Source of the DNA: Candidatus Rhodoferax odensensis
GTDB taxonomy: Bacteria; Pseudomonadota; Gammaproteobacteria; Burkholderiales; Burkholderiaceae_C
NCBI GenBank assembly: GCA_016718405.1
Contig: JADKDJ010000039.1
Span: forward strand, 1-56,961
Direction of reading: 5' to 3'
DNA: 56,961 nt
Shown: positions 1 through 7,747 of the stretch, piece by piece
Layout: each line of letters starts with the position of its first letter
Position numbering within the stretch: position 1 is the stretch's first letter
Notes under the pieces: generated by a model
Databases searched by the model: none
Told to the model about the DNA's origin: nothing
What the model saw: only the letters and a program-made list of their open reading frames with translations
Position numbers and translations under genes: made by a program

Positions 1-2
1 CG

Positions 3-719
3 CAGGCCGAGCGCATTGGTGACGTGCGTCTGATCGTGGTTGACCCCATCGTCAGTGCCGTAACCGGCGACAGTCACAAAACACCGAGACTCGTCGCGCG
101 TTGCAGCCTTTGGTTGACCTGGCCGCCAACATGAACGCAGCGCTTGTGGGCATCACGCACTTCAGCAAAGGTGGGCAAGGCGGCGACCCATCGCAGCCAG
201 GTGCTTGGCTCGGTGGCGTTTACCGCCGTGGCCCGAGTAGTGCTGGTGGCCGCCAAAGTGAAGGCTGAAGACGGCACAGCGGACCGGCGCATTCTGGCCC
301 GATCCAAGTCCAATATTGGCCCGGACGACGGCGGATTTGAGTATCACCTTGAACAGTCGGAGCCCTTGCCTGGCATCGAAGCCTGCTATGTGACCTGGGG
401 CGCCGCCGTCAAGGGCACCGCGCGCGAGTTGCTGTCAGACCCCAACGAGCAAGACGGCGATGGCAAATCGGCTGTTGACTCCGCAACCAGTTTTCTGCGC
501 GAGGTACTCAAAGACGGGCTGACGCCATGCAAGACGATTCAAGCTGAAGGCAAGGACGCTGGCATAAGTTGGGCCTCTATCCGGCGTGCTGCCGACGCAA
601 CTACGGTCACAAAGCGCAAGGGTGCCGACGGCTGGTACTGGAAGCTCAACGACCGCGACGGATCGGCGCAACTTGCTCAAGAAGCTCAACATGCTCAACC
701 TTTGAAGATGGCACCTTGA
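3..719 (+). CDS. RepA-like AAA-family ATPase, C-terminal part, frame-broken
   Basis: The window opens inside this gene. The first readable stretch contains a Walker B-like strand (LIVVDPIVSAVTGDSHK), followed in another frame by MNAALVGITHFSKGG and in a third by VLGSVAFTAVARVVLVA. This order is typical of hexameric RepA-like or DnaB-related ATPases found next to primases in prophages and plasmids. The three pieces join if one base is restored near position 80 and one removed near 200, so the break is probably a pair of compensating indels. The C-terminal part (about 130 residues, ending near KLNDRDGSAQLAQ) looks like the usual small winged domain after the ATPase core. The Walker A motif must lie upstream of the window. 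The role in replication or recombination is inferred from the family only. Confidence 0.6.
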
Positions 720-766
720 GCACCTTGAATGAATCGGAATCAGATTCAACGCATGAAGGGCTGGCC

Positions 767-1159
767 ATGAGCACGTTGAATCTTGATCTGTTCGGAACGG
801 CGCATCAGCCCAAGCGCGCCAACGACCGCAAAGAAGCTGCCGCCCTGGTGGAAGTGTTGAATGCGCTCAAGGCACATCCTGGCGTTGTCTGGTGCGAACG
901 AATGAACTCAGGTGCTACCCGTATCGGCACGCGCTGGGTGAAGTTCGGGTTTGTCGGCTGCCCTGACGTACTGGGCCAATTGCGCGATGGCCGTCTGCTG
1001 GGTGTGGAAGTGAAAAGCCCGACCGGAAGGCTGCGACCCGAGCAGACCATATTCCTCGACCGCATCCGTGGGGCTGGTGGTGTGGCATTTGTCGCCCGCG
1101 ACCTGCGGGACGTGCGGCGCGAGCTGGCCGTGATTCAACAGGAAGGGAACAGAGCATGA
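767..1159 (+). CDS. VRR-NUC domain nuclease (phage type)
   Basis: A 130-residue protein. The VRR-NUC (PD-(D/E)XK superfamily) core is visible: GCPDVLG supplies the catalytic Asp, GVEVKSPTGRL supplies the E-x-K pair, and RPEQTIFLDRI is the conserved helix that follows. Small stand-alone VRR-NUC proteins are common in prophages and are thought to cut branched DNA or resolve junctions. The start at 767 is chosen because AGGG lies about eight bases upstream and the family normally begins shortly before the RxxxxEAA helix. The stop overlaps the start of the next gene (ATGA), which suggests translational coupling. Substrate is unknown. Confidence 0.8.
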   Translation: MSTLNLDLFGTAHQPKRANDRKEAAALVEVLNALKAHPGVVWCERMNSGATRIGTRWVKFGFVGCPDVLGQLRDGRLLGVEVKSPTGRLRPEQTIFLDRIRGAGGVAFVARDLRDVRRELAVIQQEGNRA

Positions 1160-1583
1160 ACGAGCGCAAGACGACCAAGTGGAACCCGGACAAACGGGCA
1201 AACCCAAAGGGCCGACCGCCTGGCCAATCGGAGATAACCCGAATGCGCGCCGCAATTGCCGCGCGCATGTGCCGTCTATCCTGGACCAACTGGTGAGCGC
1301 CGCTCAAGGTGGAGACGTGCAGGCCGCCCGCTTGATTCTGGAGCGCGTATTGCCACCCGTGAAGGCCGTGGAACAGGCTGTGACGCTGCAACTACCCGAG
1401 GACGGCACGCTGACCGCTAAAGCTGCCGCCGTGCTGTCTGCCGCCGCCGTCGGCTTGTTGGCACCCGGACAGGCTGCGCAACTGATTGCCGCACTGGGAA
1501 CGCTTGCCAAACTGTCCGAGGTTGATGAGTTGGCGGCACGCATCAAGACACTGGAGGAAAAGAGCCATGGCTACAAATCTTGA
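1156..1583 (+). CDS. DUF5681 protein, frame-broken
   Basis: The start codon at 1156 overlaps the stop of the nuclease gene. The N-terminus (KWNPDKRANPKGRPPGQSE) is the signature of DUF5681, a small domain common in phage genes near terminase. The reading frame shifts near 1255-1270: the first frame reads MRAAIAARMCRL and stops at about 1293, while the downstream frame reads VPSILDQLVSAAQGGDVQAARLIL and ends in LEEKSHGYKS. Joined, the protein would be about 142 residues with a long helical, Ala-rich C-terminal half. One indel explains the break, and both halves match what the family should look like, so sequence error is likelier than decay. Function is not established for the family. Confidence 0.7.
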
Positions 1584-1761
1584 AACCCGGCTGGAGAAAC
1601 TTGAGTGCGCGCAGGTGCGGGCGACTGGGCGGGCGTACACCGATGTCGAGCGCGCGGTTCGACTTGCTTGGGCGCTTGAGAAGGGTGGGCCAACCGCTGA
1701 CAGGTTGCTCGCGATACTGGCCAGGGTTGATGTCCGGAGGGATAGCCATGCGCAGCCTTGA
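1567..1761 (+). CDS. Small LETRL-type protein 1
   Basis: A 64-residue protein starting MATNLETRLEKLECAQ. I do not recognise a named family. The N-terminus forms a short heptad helix (leucines spaced L-x3-L-x2-L), so a dimeric or trimeric coiled coil is plausible; the rest (VERAVRLAWALEKGGPTADRLLAILARV) is predicted helical. GGAGG lies just upstream at a good distance, and the gene overlaps the end of the DUF5681 gene and the start of the next small gene. It shares its opening motif with two following genes, which suggests tandem duplication or modular exchange in a phage cassette. Confidence 0.5.
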   Translation: MATNLETRLEKLECAQVRATGRAYTDVERAVRLAWALEKGGPTADRLLAILARVDVRRDSHAQP

Positions 1762-1975
1762 GACGCGAGTCACCGCGCTGGAGCAGACGGCGAAGCTGAT
1801 GGCGGCGCAGTGCAAACCGCCCACCAGTGGGCTGTCGATTGCCGACTTTCACAGAATGGTGAGAGAGATTGCAACGCGCGAGCGACCAGAGCGAACCCAA
1901 GCAGAACAAATACAGGACTTCAAGGCCGGCCTGGAACGGATGCATCGAAACTGGGAGCTTCGTCATGGCCAGTAG
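1748..1975 (+). CDS. Small LETRL-type protein 2
   Basis: A 75-residue protein starting MRSLETRVTALEQTAK, with GGAGG about nine bases before the ATG. The start lies within the end of the previous small gene, so the two are probably translated together. After the N-terminal heptad helix comes a linker (PPTSGLSIADFHRMVREI) and a charged helix rich in Glu, Arg and Gln. There are no cysteines that would suggest a metal site and no hydrophobic segment. Function unknown; a structural or assembly role in a phage-type module is a guess. Confidence 0.5.
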   Translation: MRSLETRVTALEQTAKLMAAQCKPPTSGLSIADFHRMVREIATRERPERTQAEQIQDFKAGLERMHRNWELRHGQ

Positions 1976-2045
1976 AAGCGGCGCCACTCAAACGGCTCGG
2001 GCGGACAGCCTGCAACTCACGCGCCATCATCAGCAAAGGACAACC

Positions 2046-2240
2046 ATGAAGACCCTCGAAACCAGACTGGCCCGCCTGGAGCAAGCGCATGCGCTGGACC
2101 TCAGAAGCATGACCACCGACGAACTTGAGTCGCACGTCAAGACGTTCAAGCCCGGCGCGCCGGGGTACGTCAGCGCCGTGGTGACCCTGATAAACCGCCG
2201 TGGCAGTGCGTTGCCTGTTGTGAAGATGGCCTGCGGATAG
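2046..2240 (+). CDS. Small LETRL-type protein 3
   Basis: A 64-residue protein starting MKTLETRLARLEQAH, again the same N-terminal helix. AAAGGA lies six bases before the ATG at 2046. An in-frame ATG at 1965 would add 27 residues, but the shorter start fits the two sister genes and has the better ribosome site. The middle (MTTDELESHVKTFKPGAPGYVSAVVTLINRRG) is unlike the sisters, so only the first 12 to 15 residues are shared. This pattern looks like a common oligomerisation tag on different bodies. It is the last gene of the left cassette on this strand. Confidence 0.5.
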   Translation: MKTLETRLARLEQAHALDLRSMTTDELESHVKTFKPGAPGYVSAVVTLINRRGSALPVVKMACG

Positions 2241-2563
2241 GGCGTGGACGACGGTTTCAGTCCTTTGCCGGTGCTGGCGCGAGACGTAACGGAGGAACTT
2301 CCGTTGACACTGCCCAACTAATTTGTTGGACTGAATGCACGTCTTGGTGGCTGAGCGCTCCCCATAGCCAGGCTGTGACCTGGCGCCCGGCGCCGATGGC
2401 CGCACCCCCTACATGGCCAGAATTCACTGGTCTGGAATCCGCCACCTGAACATTGCTTTGCAGGATGGACAGCGCACGTTGGCCGCTGACGTTGTTGGAT
2501 GAATGGAAAAAACGAGTGTCTTATCGCAGGAGGGATTCGGGCACTCGGTTTCAACCGGACTGC
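2241..2563. other. Intergenic stretch with no convincing gene
   Basis: About 320 bases between the small-protein cassette and the leftward membrane-protein gene. Short open frames exist, but none has a plausible ribosome site or protein character. Two small inverted repeats are visible (CGGAAGTT-like around 2290-2302 and CCAAC/GTTGG around 2312-2328); the second could be a weak terminator or operator. I see no RNA gene here. Confidence 0.4.
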
Positions 2564-2905
2564 TTATGTCGCAATCACCTGCTCGCTAGCCCTCTCGATT
2601 TCCGCCTGATATTGGCGACTGCGCCGAAATTCCTCTGCCGGACCGTCCTTCGTAAAGTAGAAAGCCATTGCGCCTAGAAGGACGCAAAACCAAACTGCAC
2701 CGTCTTTTGCGTTGGTCAGCCCGAACAGCAGAGTCATTGACCCAAAGAACCAGATTGCAGCCCACTTAAACCCAATCACGGAGCCAGCACGCTTGAGTCT
2801 TTCCGTGGTCGCTGAGCAATGCTGCGCCTGCACCTTCCTGATGTCAGCCTGGACACCGCTCCACCACTTCGCAAGAAGCATGGCGGTCCGCTGGTCCATT
2901 TCCAC
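2564..2905 (-). CDS. Two-helix membrane protein, possibly the C-terminal half of the T5orf172 gene
   Basis: A 113-residue frame starting at a GTG (MEMDQRTAMLLAKWW) with two hydrophobic helices, about residues 45-62 (FKWAAIWFFGSMTLLFGL) and 69-85 (AVWFCVLLGAMAFYF), then a charged tail. It overlaps the end of the T5orf172 gene on the same strand in another frame. The overlap zone reads equally well as a continuation of that gene after a one-base indel near 2905-2915, because an indel would join RFDVEVRALEPG to the hydrophilic start of this frame. Whether it is a separate gene or the membrane anchor of one longer protein cannot be settled here. Confidence 0.4.
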   Translation of the reverse strand: MEMDQRTAMLLAKWWSGVQADIRKVQAQHCSATTERLKRAGSVIGFKWAAIWFFGSMTLLFGLTNAKDGAVWFCVLLGAMAFYFTKDGPAEEFRRSRQYQAEIERASEQVIAT

Positions 2906-3318
2906 CCTGGCTCCAGCGCGCGGACTTCTACATCAAACCGAGCCTGCTGCGCTTGCGCAACGCTCCACCAGTCAAGCTCCTTTAGAGCGTCCTCAATTCG
3001 CTCGATTGCGTCTGATGGGACGAGATAGAAAAACTCCTTCGCCTTCCACTTCCCTTGCGATGCAACCCGGTGCGCTTGCAGCCGCTTGTGTACAAGCTGC
3101 TCAATCTCGAAGGCTTTTTCCGCTGGAACGCGCCAGTCCTTCTCAATGTTGAATGGCAGCGGGACACCAGTTGCGTTTGTGTCTCGTGAGCCAAAGGAAA
3201 GCTCTTCCGCTCGGATTGCTGTGTGGCGATTCGTGTAGCCAATCTTCACCAAGCCCGGCATAGCCGGATTGGAAAGACAATAAAGGTAGCCGATTTCGCT
3301 GCCGGATTCGACGCTCAT
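2776..3318 (-). CDS. T5orf172 (GIY-YIG-like) domain protein
   Basis: Starting MSVESGSEIGYLYCLSNP, the first 110 residues match the T5orf172/MUG113 domain: GYLYCLSN-x-MPGLVKIGYTNR, AEELS, a TGVPLPFNIEKDW strand, E-x2-VHKRL, and KEFFYL. These are distant relatives of GIY-YIG nucleases and are common in phages. The start at 3318 is preferred over the ATG at 3324 because GGGAG is better spaced. The conserved part ends near VAQAQQARFD; the remaining 60 residues of this frame (Ser/Arg/Gly rich) look like out-of-frame sequence, which supports a frameshift into the overlapping membrane-protein frame. Function unknown; DNA cleavage is an inference from the superfamily. Confidence 0.65.
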   Translation of the reverse strand: MSVESGSEIGYLYCLSNPAMPGLVKIGYTNRHTAIRAEELSFGSRDTNATGVPLPFNIEKDWRVPAEKAFEIEQLVHKRLQAHRVASQGKWKAKEFFYLVPSDAIERIEDALKELDWWSVAQAQQARFDVEVRALEPGWKWTSGPPCFLRSGGAVSRLTSGRCRRSIAQRPRKDSSVLAP

Positions 3319-3671
3319 CAACATCTCCCTTTGCCGCAGTTCGTGGACTATTCACGAGTCGCGCACACTAAGCTTTGCTGGTGTCAGTGTACCGCCTGTT
3401 GGCTTGGACTGACTTCCATGCTATCCGGGCATGACGTGGGACTGGCTGGTAGTGCAGTGCGACCAATTACGTGATGACAGGCATGCCATGTCGCAACTTT
3501 GCGCAGGAGCAGTTGGTGGGCCATACTTCTGTCTGGATCGTGTGTGCATCAAGCTGCGTACGAGTCAAAACCACTGACGGCACTTTCAAGTACAAATGGC
3601 CGTCATCATTGATTTGCATCTGAGCGCGCTTGGCACGACCCACATTGTTCAGAATTGAAAGGCGATGCCCC
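3319..3671. other. Intergenic stretch upstream of the T5orf172 gene
   Basis: About 350 bases that should contain the promoter of the leftward T5orf172 gene and possibly one for the rightward small gene at 3672. No open frame here is convincing on either strand. A long leftward open frame across 3467-4018 has poor protein character (no domain, no ribosome site) and is treated as chance. Confidence 0.4.
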
Positions 3672-3902
3672 ATGCAAAATGACCCCGTGCACACCGCTGC
3701 TAGTACGAACAGTTTTGTAGAACATATCGACATAGCCACTGCCGATGGCTTGGTCCGATTCCACGTCATCCGGAGACAGATAGCGCCTGACGGAATCGAC
3801 GACAGGTACGACACGGATTTGTATCGCGGCGCAGATGTGCCACCGAGCTTCTTTCGCAAGCTGTTCGGCACCGCAAAGAGCAAGTTGCTGTTCTGGCGCT
3901 GA
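3672..3902 (+). CDS. Hypothetical 76-residue protein
   Basis: A short protein starting MQNDPVHTAASTNSFVEHID and ending in a basic FFRKLFGTAKSKLLFWR tail. AAAGG is about nine bases before the ATG. The middle alternates polar and hydrophobic residues in a way compatible with a small beta-rich fold (IATADGLVRFHVIRRQIAPD). No family recognised. It stands alone between the T5orf172 gene and the tRNA, in the presumed mobile segment. It could also be a chance frame. Confidence 0.3.
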   Translation: MQNDPVHTAASTNSFVEHIDIATADGLVRFHVIRRQIAPDGIDDRYDTDLYRGADVPPSFFRKLFGTAKSKLLFWR

Positions 3903-4058
3903 GTCGCGGTGATGCCTGGAACCCAGCCTAACCCGTTGGGTCTTTTTGTTGGTGGGATGGGGACGGAACCGAAGAATCCTCTTACATCCCCCGTTACATC
4001 AGAAAAACGATATGCCAAATTGGTACAACAAATATAGCAATAAAACCAAGCTGGAAAA

Positions 4059-4135
4059 TGGTAGGGCGTGTTGGACTTGAACCAACGACCAAAGGATTAT
4101 GAGTCCTCTGCTCTAACCAACTGAGCTAACGCCCC
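4059..4135 (-). tRNA. tRNA with CAU anticodon (elongator Met, or Ile2)
   Basis: The complementary strand folds as a full tRNA of 77 bases with encoded CCA. The acceptor stem is GGGGCGT pairing with ACGCCCT (one G-U), the D arm is AGCTCAGTTGGTTAGAGC, the anticodon loop is CTCATAA giving CAU, and the T arm contains GGTTCAAGTCC. CAU can be elongator Met or Ile2 (whose C34 is modified to lysidine); base identity alone does not separate them with certainty. Its 3' end faces the accessory segment to the left, as expected if an element integrated there. Confidence 0.93.
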
Positions 4136-4159
4136 AACCGAAGGGACGATTGTAAGGGC

Positions 4160-5164
4160 CTACTTGTGGTGGCTCAGCGCGTTGCTCACCAGCTTGGAGG
4201 TGATGTCGACGATCTGGATCATTCGGTCGTAGGCCATCCGCGTGGGGCCGATCACACCCAGCGTGCCGACCACCTGGCCGTCCACCTCGTAGGGCGCGCT
4301 GACGATGGACAGGTCTTCGAACGGCACCACTTGGCTTTCGCCACCGATGAAGATCCGTACCCCCTCGGCCTGCCCGGCGATATCGAGCAATCGCATGAGT
4401 TGCGCCTTCTGCTCGAATAGCTCGAAGGCGCGACGCAAGTGACCCATGTCGCTGGAAAAGTCGGACACTGACAGCAGATTGCGCTCACCCGAGATCACCA
4501 CTTCGTCGCGTGTCTCCGACATCGCCTCATTGCTGACCGCCACCGCGGCTTGCATCAAGGCTGCGATTTCGGTGCGCAAGGACTCCACTTCGTTTTTCAA
4601 ACGCTCCTGCACCTGCTCGATGGCCAAGCCTACATAGGGGGTGTTGAGGTAGTTGGCGGCCTCCACCAATTGCGACGGCGAATAGTCCAGCTCGGTGAAG
4701 ATCACCCGGTTTTGCACATCGCCCTCGGGCGATACGATGATGACCAATACGCGCCGTTCCGATAGGCGCAAAAACTCGATATGCCGAAACACCGAACTGC
4801 GACGTGGCGCCATCACCACCCCAACAAATTGGGAAAGACTGGACAGCAGATTGGCGGCGTTGGAGATCACTCTCTGAGGCTGATCAGATGCCAGTGTCTG
4901 AGGCGCGATCTGCCCATGCTGAACGGTCAGCATGGTGTCCACGAAGAGTCGGTACCCGCGCGCGGTGGGAATACGCCCGGCCGAGGTGTGCGGACTCACA
5001 ATCAAACCCAGATCCTCCAGGTCCGACATCACGTTTCGAATCGTGGCCGGCGAGAGTTCCAGCCCGGAGGCACGCGACAGGGTACGCGATCCGACCGGCT
5101 GACCATCGGCAATGTAGCGCTCGACCAGCGCTTTCAACAACAACTTCGATCGGTCGTCCAGCAT
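4160..5164 (-). CDS. hrcA: Heat-inducible transcription repressor HrcA
   Basis: A 334-residue protein matching HrcA over its whole length: the N-terminal winged helix (MLDDRSKLLLKALVERYI, PVGSRTLS, LSPATIRNVMSDLEDLG, HTSAGRIPTARGYRLFVD), a GAF-like middle and the C-terminal GTLGVIGPTRMAYDRMI. HrcA binds CIRCE operators upstream of heat-shock genes and depends on GroEL for its active state (known for the family). In this window a perfect CIRCE lies at 36649-36675 before rpoH, a likely target. The gene is divergent from nadK with only 28 bases between the start codons. No CIRCE is seen at its own start. Confidence 0.97.
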   Translation of the reverse strand: MLDDRSKLLLKALVERYIADGQPVGSRTLSRASGLELSPATIRNVMSDLEDLGLIVSPHTSAGRIPTARGYRLFVDTMLTVQHGQIAPQTLASDQPQRVISNAANLLSSLSQFVGVVMAPRRSSVFRHIEFLRLSERRVLVIIVSPEGDVQNRVIFTELDYSPSQLVEAANYLNTPYVGLAIEQVQERLKNEVESLRTEIAALMQAAVAVSNEAMSETRDEVVISGERNLLSVSDFSSDMGHLRRAFELFEQKAQLMRLLDIAGQAEGVRIFIGGESQVVPFEDLSIVSAPYEVDGQVVGTLGVIGPTRMAYDRMIQIVDITSKLVSNALSHHK

Positions 5165-5192
5165 GGCTGCATTTTAGTGATGTAATTTGCCG

Positions 5193-6089
5193 ATGAAGTC
5201 CAATTTCGCTCAGGTGGCCCTGTTCGGCAAGTACCAGACGCTGGCGCCGGGCGCCGCAGGCACCACCTCGCGCAACGCACTGCTCGACATTGCCCAGTTC
5301 CTTCACACCATGGGATGTGAAGTCGTGATCGAAACCGAAACAGCAGGCAACATGAGTATTGCGGGCTACGCTGTCATGGATGTGCCCGGTATTGGCCGGC
5401 ACTGCGATCTGGGCCTGGTGGTGGGCGGCGATGGCACGATGCTGGGCATTGGCCGGCAATTGGCGCCCTACAACGTGCCGCTGATCGGCATCAACCAGGG
5501 CCGCTTGGGATTCATCACCGACATTCGCTTCAACAATTTTGCGACCGCTCTGGCCCCGATGTTGCGCGGGGAATACGAGGAAGACCATCGCAACCTGATG
5601 CAGGCGCGGGTGATGCGCGACGGTCACTGCGTGTTTGACGCCATGGCCATGAACGATGTGGTGGTCAACCGTGGCGCGACCTCCGGCATGGTGGAGCTGC
5701 GGGTCGAGGTGGACGGTCATTTCGTATCGAACCAGCGCGCCGACGGCCTGATCATTGCCACGCCTACCGGATCGTCCGCTTATGCCCTCTCGGCGGGCGG
5801 ACCGCTGCTGCACCCATCCATTGCGGGCTGGGTGCTGGTACCCATCGCCCCGCACACCTTGTCAAACCGGCCGATCGTGATCGCCAACTCATCAGAGATC
5901 GCCATCGAAATAGTGGCTGGCAGGGATGCCAGCGCGAGTTTTGACATGCAGTCGCTTGCCTCGCTGCTGCATGGCGACCGCATCGTGGTGACGCGTTCGC
6001 AACACCACGTGCGCTTCCTGCATCCCAAGGGCTGGACTTACTTTGACACGCTGCGCCAGAAACTGCATTGGAATGAAGGGGTGGCCTGA
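5193..6089 (+). CDS. nadK: NAD kinase
   Basis: About 298 residues. It phosphorylates NAD to NADP. The catalytic GGDGTML motif sits near residues 79-85, followed by GINQGRLGF and by TGSSAYALSAGGP, the NAD-binding loop, then PIAPHTLSNRPIV. The ATG at 5193 (MKSNFAQVALFGKYQ) is preferred; a TTG two codons upstream is possible. The gene is divergent from hrcA and only two bases separate its stop from the recN start, so nadK-recN-rapZ form an operon. Confidence 0.97.
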   Translation: MKSNFAQVALFGKYQTLAPGAAGTTSRNALLDIAQFLHTMGCEVVIETETAGNMSIAGYAVMDVPGIGRHCDLGLVVGGDGTMLGIGRQLAPYNVPLIGINQGRLGFITDIRFNNFATALAPMLRGEYEEDHRNLMQARVMRDGHCVFDAMAMNDVVVNRGATSGMVELRVEVDGHFVSNQRADGLIIATPTGSSAYALSAGGPLLHPSIAGWVLVPIAPHTLSNRPIVIANSSEIAIEIVAGRDASASFDMQSLASLLHGDRIVVTRSQHHVRFLHPKGWTYFDTLRQKLHWNEGVA

Positions 6090-6091
6090 CC

Positions 6092-7747
6092 GTGAGTCTC
6101 AAGCGCATCGTCTTACGTGATTTTGTGATTGTCCAGGAGCTTGATCTGGACCTGTCCGGGGGCTTTACGGTGCTGACAGGTGAAACCGGTGCCGGCAAGT
6201 CGATTCTGATTGACGCTTTGCAGCTCGCCACGGGTGGCCGCGCCGACGTCGGTGTGATTCGCGAAGGCAGCGCCCGCGCCGACATCAGTGTCGAGTTCGA
6301 CATGTCGCCCGCAGTGGTGGGCTGGCTCGCCACCGCCGGCTTTGATCGCGGCGACGAACTGCTGCTGCGCCGCACGGTGGATGCGCAGGGCAAGAGCCGG
6401 GCCTGGATCAACGGCAGCCCCGCGACGGCCGCCCAACTGCGCGAAGTGGGCGAGCAACTGCTGGACATCCATGGCCAGCACGCCTGGCAAAGCCTGATCC
6501 GACCCGACGCGGTGCGCGGCTTGCTTGACGGTTACGCGCAGGTCAACACCACCACACTGAGCGCCCTGTGGCAGCAGTGGCGGCAAACCCAGGCGACACT
6601 GGACCAGGCACATGCCGCGCAGGAATCCTTGCAGCGTGAACGCGAGCGATTGACCTGGCAGATCGGCGAGCTTGACAAGCTGGCGCCGCAGGCGAGCGAG
6701 TGGGCGCACCTCAACACCGAGCATGGCCGCCTGTCCAACGCGCAAGCGCTGCTGGACGCCGCGCAAGACGCGCTGAACGACCTGGACAGGGAGGACGGGG
6801 GCACCCTCAGCGCGCTGAACTCGGCCAATCAGGCTTTGCAATCGCAGGCCCACCTCGAACCCGAATTCGTGTCCTTGTCCGAGCTTCTGGCCTCCTGTTT
6901 GGCGCAGGTGGAAGACGCAGCCCACAGTCTGCGCACCTATCTGCGCAGGACCGAACCCGATCCGCAACACTTGGCCGAACTCGACGCCCGGATGTCGCAA
7001 TGGCTGTCTCTGGCGCGGCGCTACAAGCGCGCACCCGAGGAACTGCCCGCGCTGCTGGCAAGCTGGCGCGGCGACTTGGCCCAATTGGACGCCGCGGCCG
7101 ATCTGGCCGGACTCAGCCAAGCCGAACAAACCGCCCAGGCCGCGTACCGCAAGGAGGCGCGTTCCATCTCCAGGGCTCGGCACAAAGCCGCTCCCGCACT
7201 GGCCAAGACCGTAACGCAGGCGATGCAGGGTCTGGGCATGCAGGGCGGGCTGTTTGAAGTGTCGCTGCAGGAGGCCCCACAAGCTTGCCAGCACGGCCTG
7301 GAAGACGTTGAATTTCTGGTGGCTGGCCACGTCGGCAGTTCTGCCCGGCCCATCGGCAAGGTTGCCTCCGGTGGGGAACTGTCGCGCATTGCACTGGCCA
7401 TCGCCGTCACCACCAGCCAGCTCGGCCAGGCGCAGACGCTGATCTTCGATGAAGTGGACGCTGGCGTTGGCGGTGCGGTGGCCGAGACCGTGGGACGTCT
7501 CATGAAGCAACTGGGCGGGGACCGGCAGGTATTGGCTGTCACCCACCTGCCGCAAGTGGCCGCCTGCGCCGACCACCACCTGGTGGTCACCAAGCAACTT
7601 CGAGGCGCTTCAACCGTCAGTTCCATTCATACTGTCAGCGGCGAACATCGTGTGGCCGAGATTGCCCGGATGTTGGGCGGCGAACACCTGTCGGGCACGA
7701 CCCTGGCGCATGCCAAGGAAATGCTGCGCGCAAAACAAACACCATGA
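6092..7747 (+). CDS. recN: DNA repair protein RecN
   Basis: A 551-residue SMC-like ATPase used in double-strand break repair. The Walker A motif GETGAGKS is at about residues 31-38, the long middle is coiled coil (rich in Ala, Gln, Leu), the ABC signature region is SGGELSRIALAIA and Walker B is TLIFDEVDAGVGG, followed by VLAVTHLPQVAA. The start is GTG, two bases after the nadK stop; the length is normal for the family. The stop overlaps the rapZ ATG by four bases, suggesting coupled translation. Confidence 0.97.
   Translation: MSLKRIVLRDFVIVQELDLDLSGGFTVLTGETGAGKSILIDALQLATGGRADVGVIREGSARADISVEFDMSPAVVGWLATAGFDRGDELLLRRTVDAQGKSRAWINGSPATAAQLREVGEQLLDIHGQHAWQSLIRPDAVRGLLDGYAQVNTTTLSALWQQWRQTQATLDQAHAAQESLQRERERLTWQIGELDKLAPQASEWAHLNTEHGRLSNAQALLDAAQDALNDLDREDGGTLSALNSANQALQSQAHLEPEFVSLSELLASCLAQVEDAAHSLRTYLRRTEPDPQHLAELDARMSQWLSLARRYKRAPEELPALLASWRGDLAQLDAAADLAGLSQAEQTAQAAYRKEARSISRARHKAAPALAKTVTQAMQGLGMQGGLFEVSLQEAPQACQHGLEDVEFLVAGHVGSSARPIGKVASGGELSRIALAIAVTTSQLGQAQTLIFDEVDAGVGGAVAETVGRLMKQLGGDRQVLAVTHLPQVAACADHHLVVTKQLRGASTVSSIHTVSGEHRVAEIARMLGGEHLSGTTLAHAKEMLRAKQTP

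Noticed and set aside
3467..4018. A 183-codon leftward open frame between the T5orf172 gene and the tRNA
   Set aside because: No ribosome site and no domain; the composition is irregular, and the opposite small frame at 3672 is at least as plausible.
6113..7597. A 494-codon leftward open frame across recN
   Set aside because: Antisense of an intact recN with no protein character.
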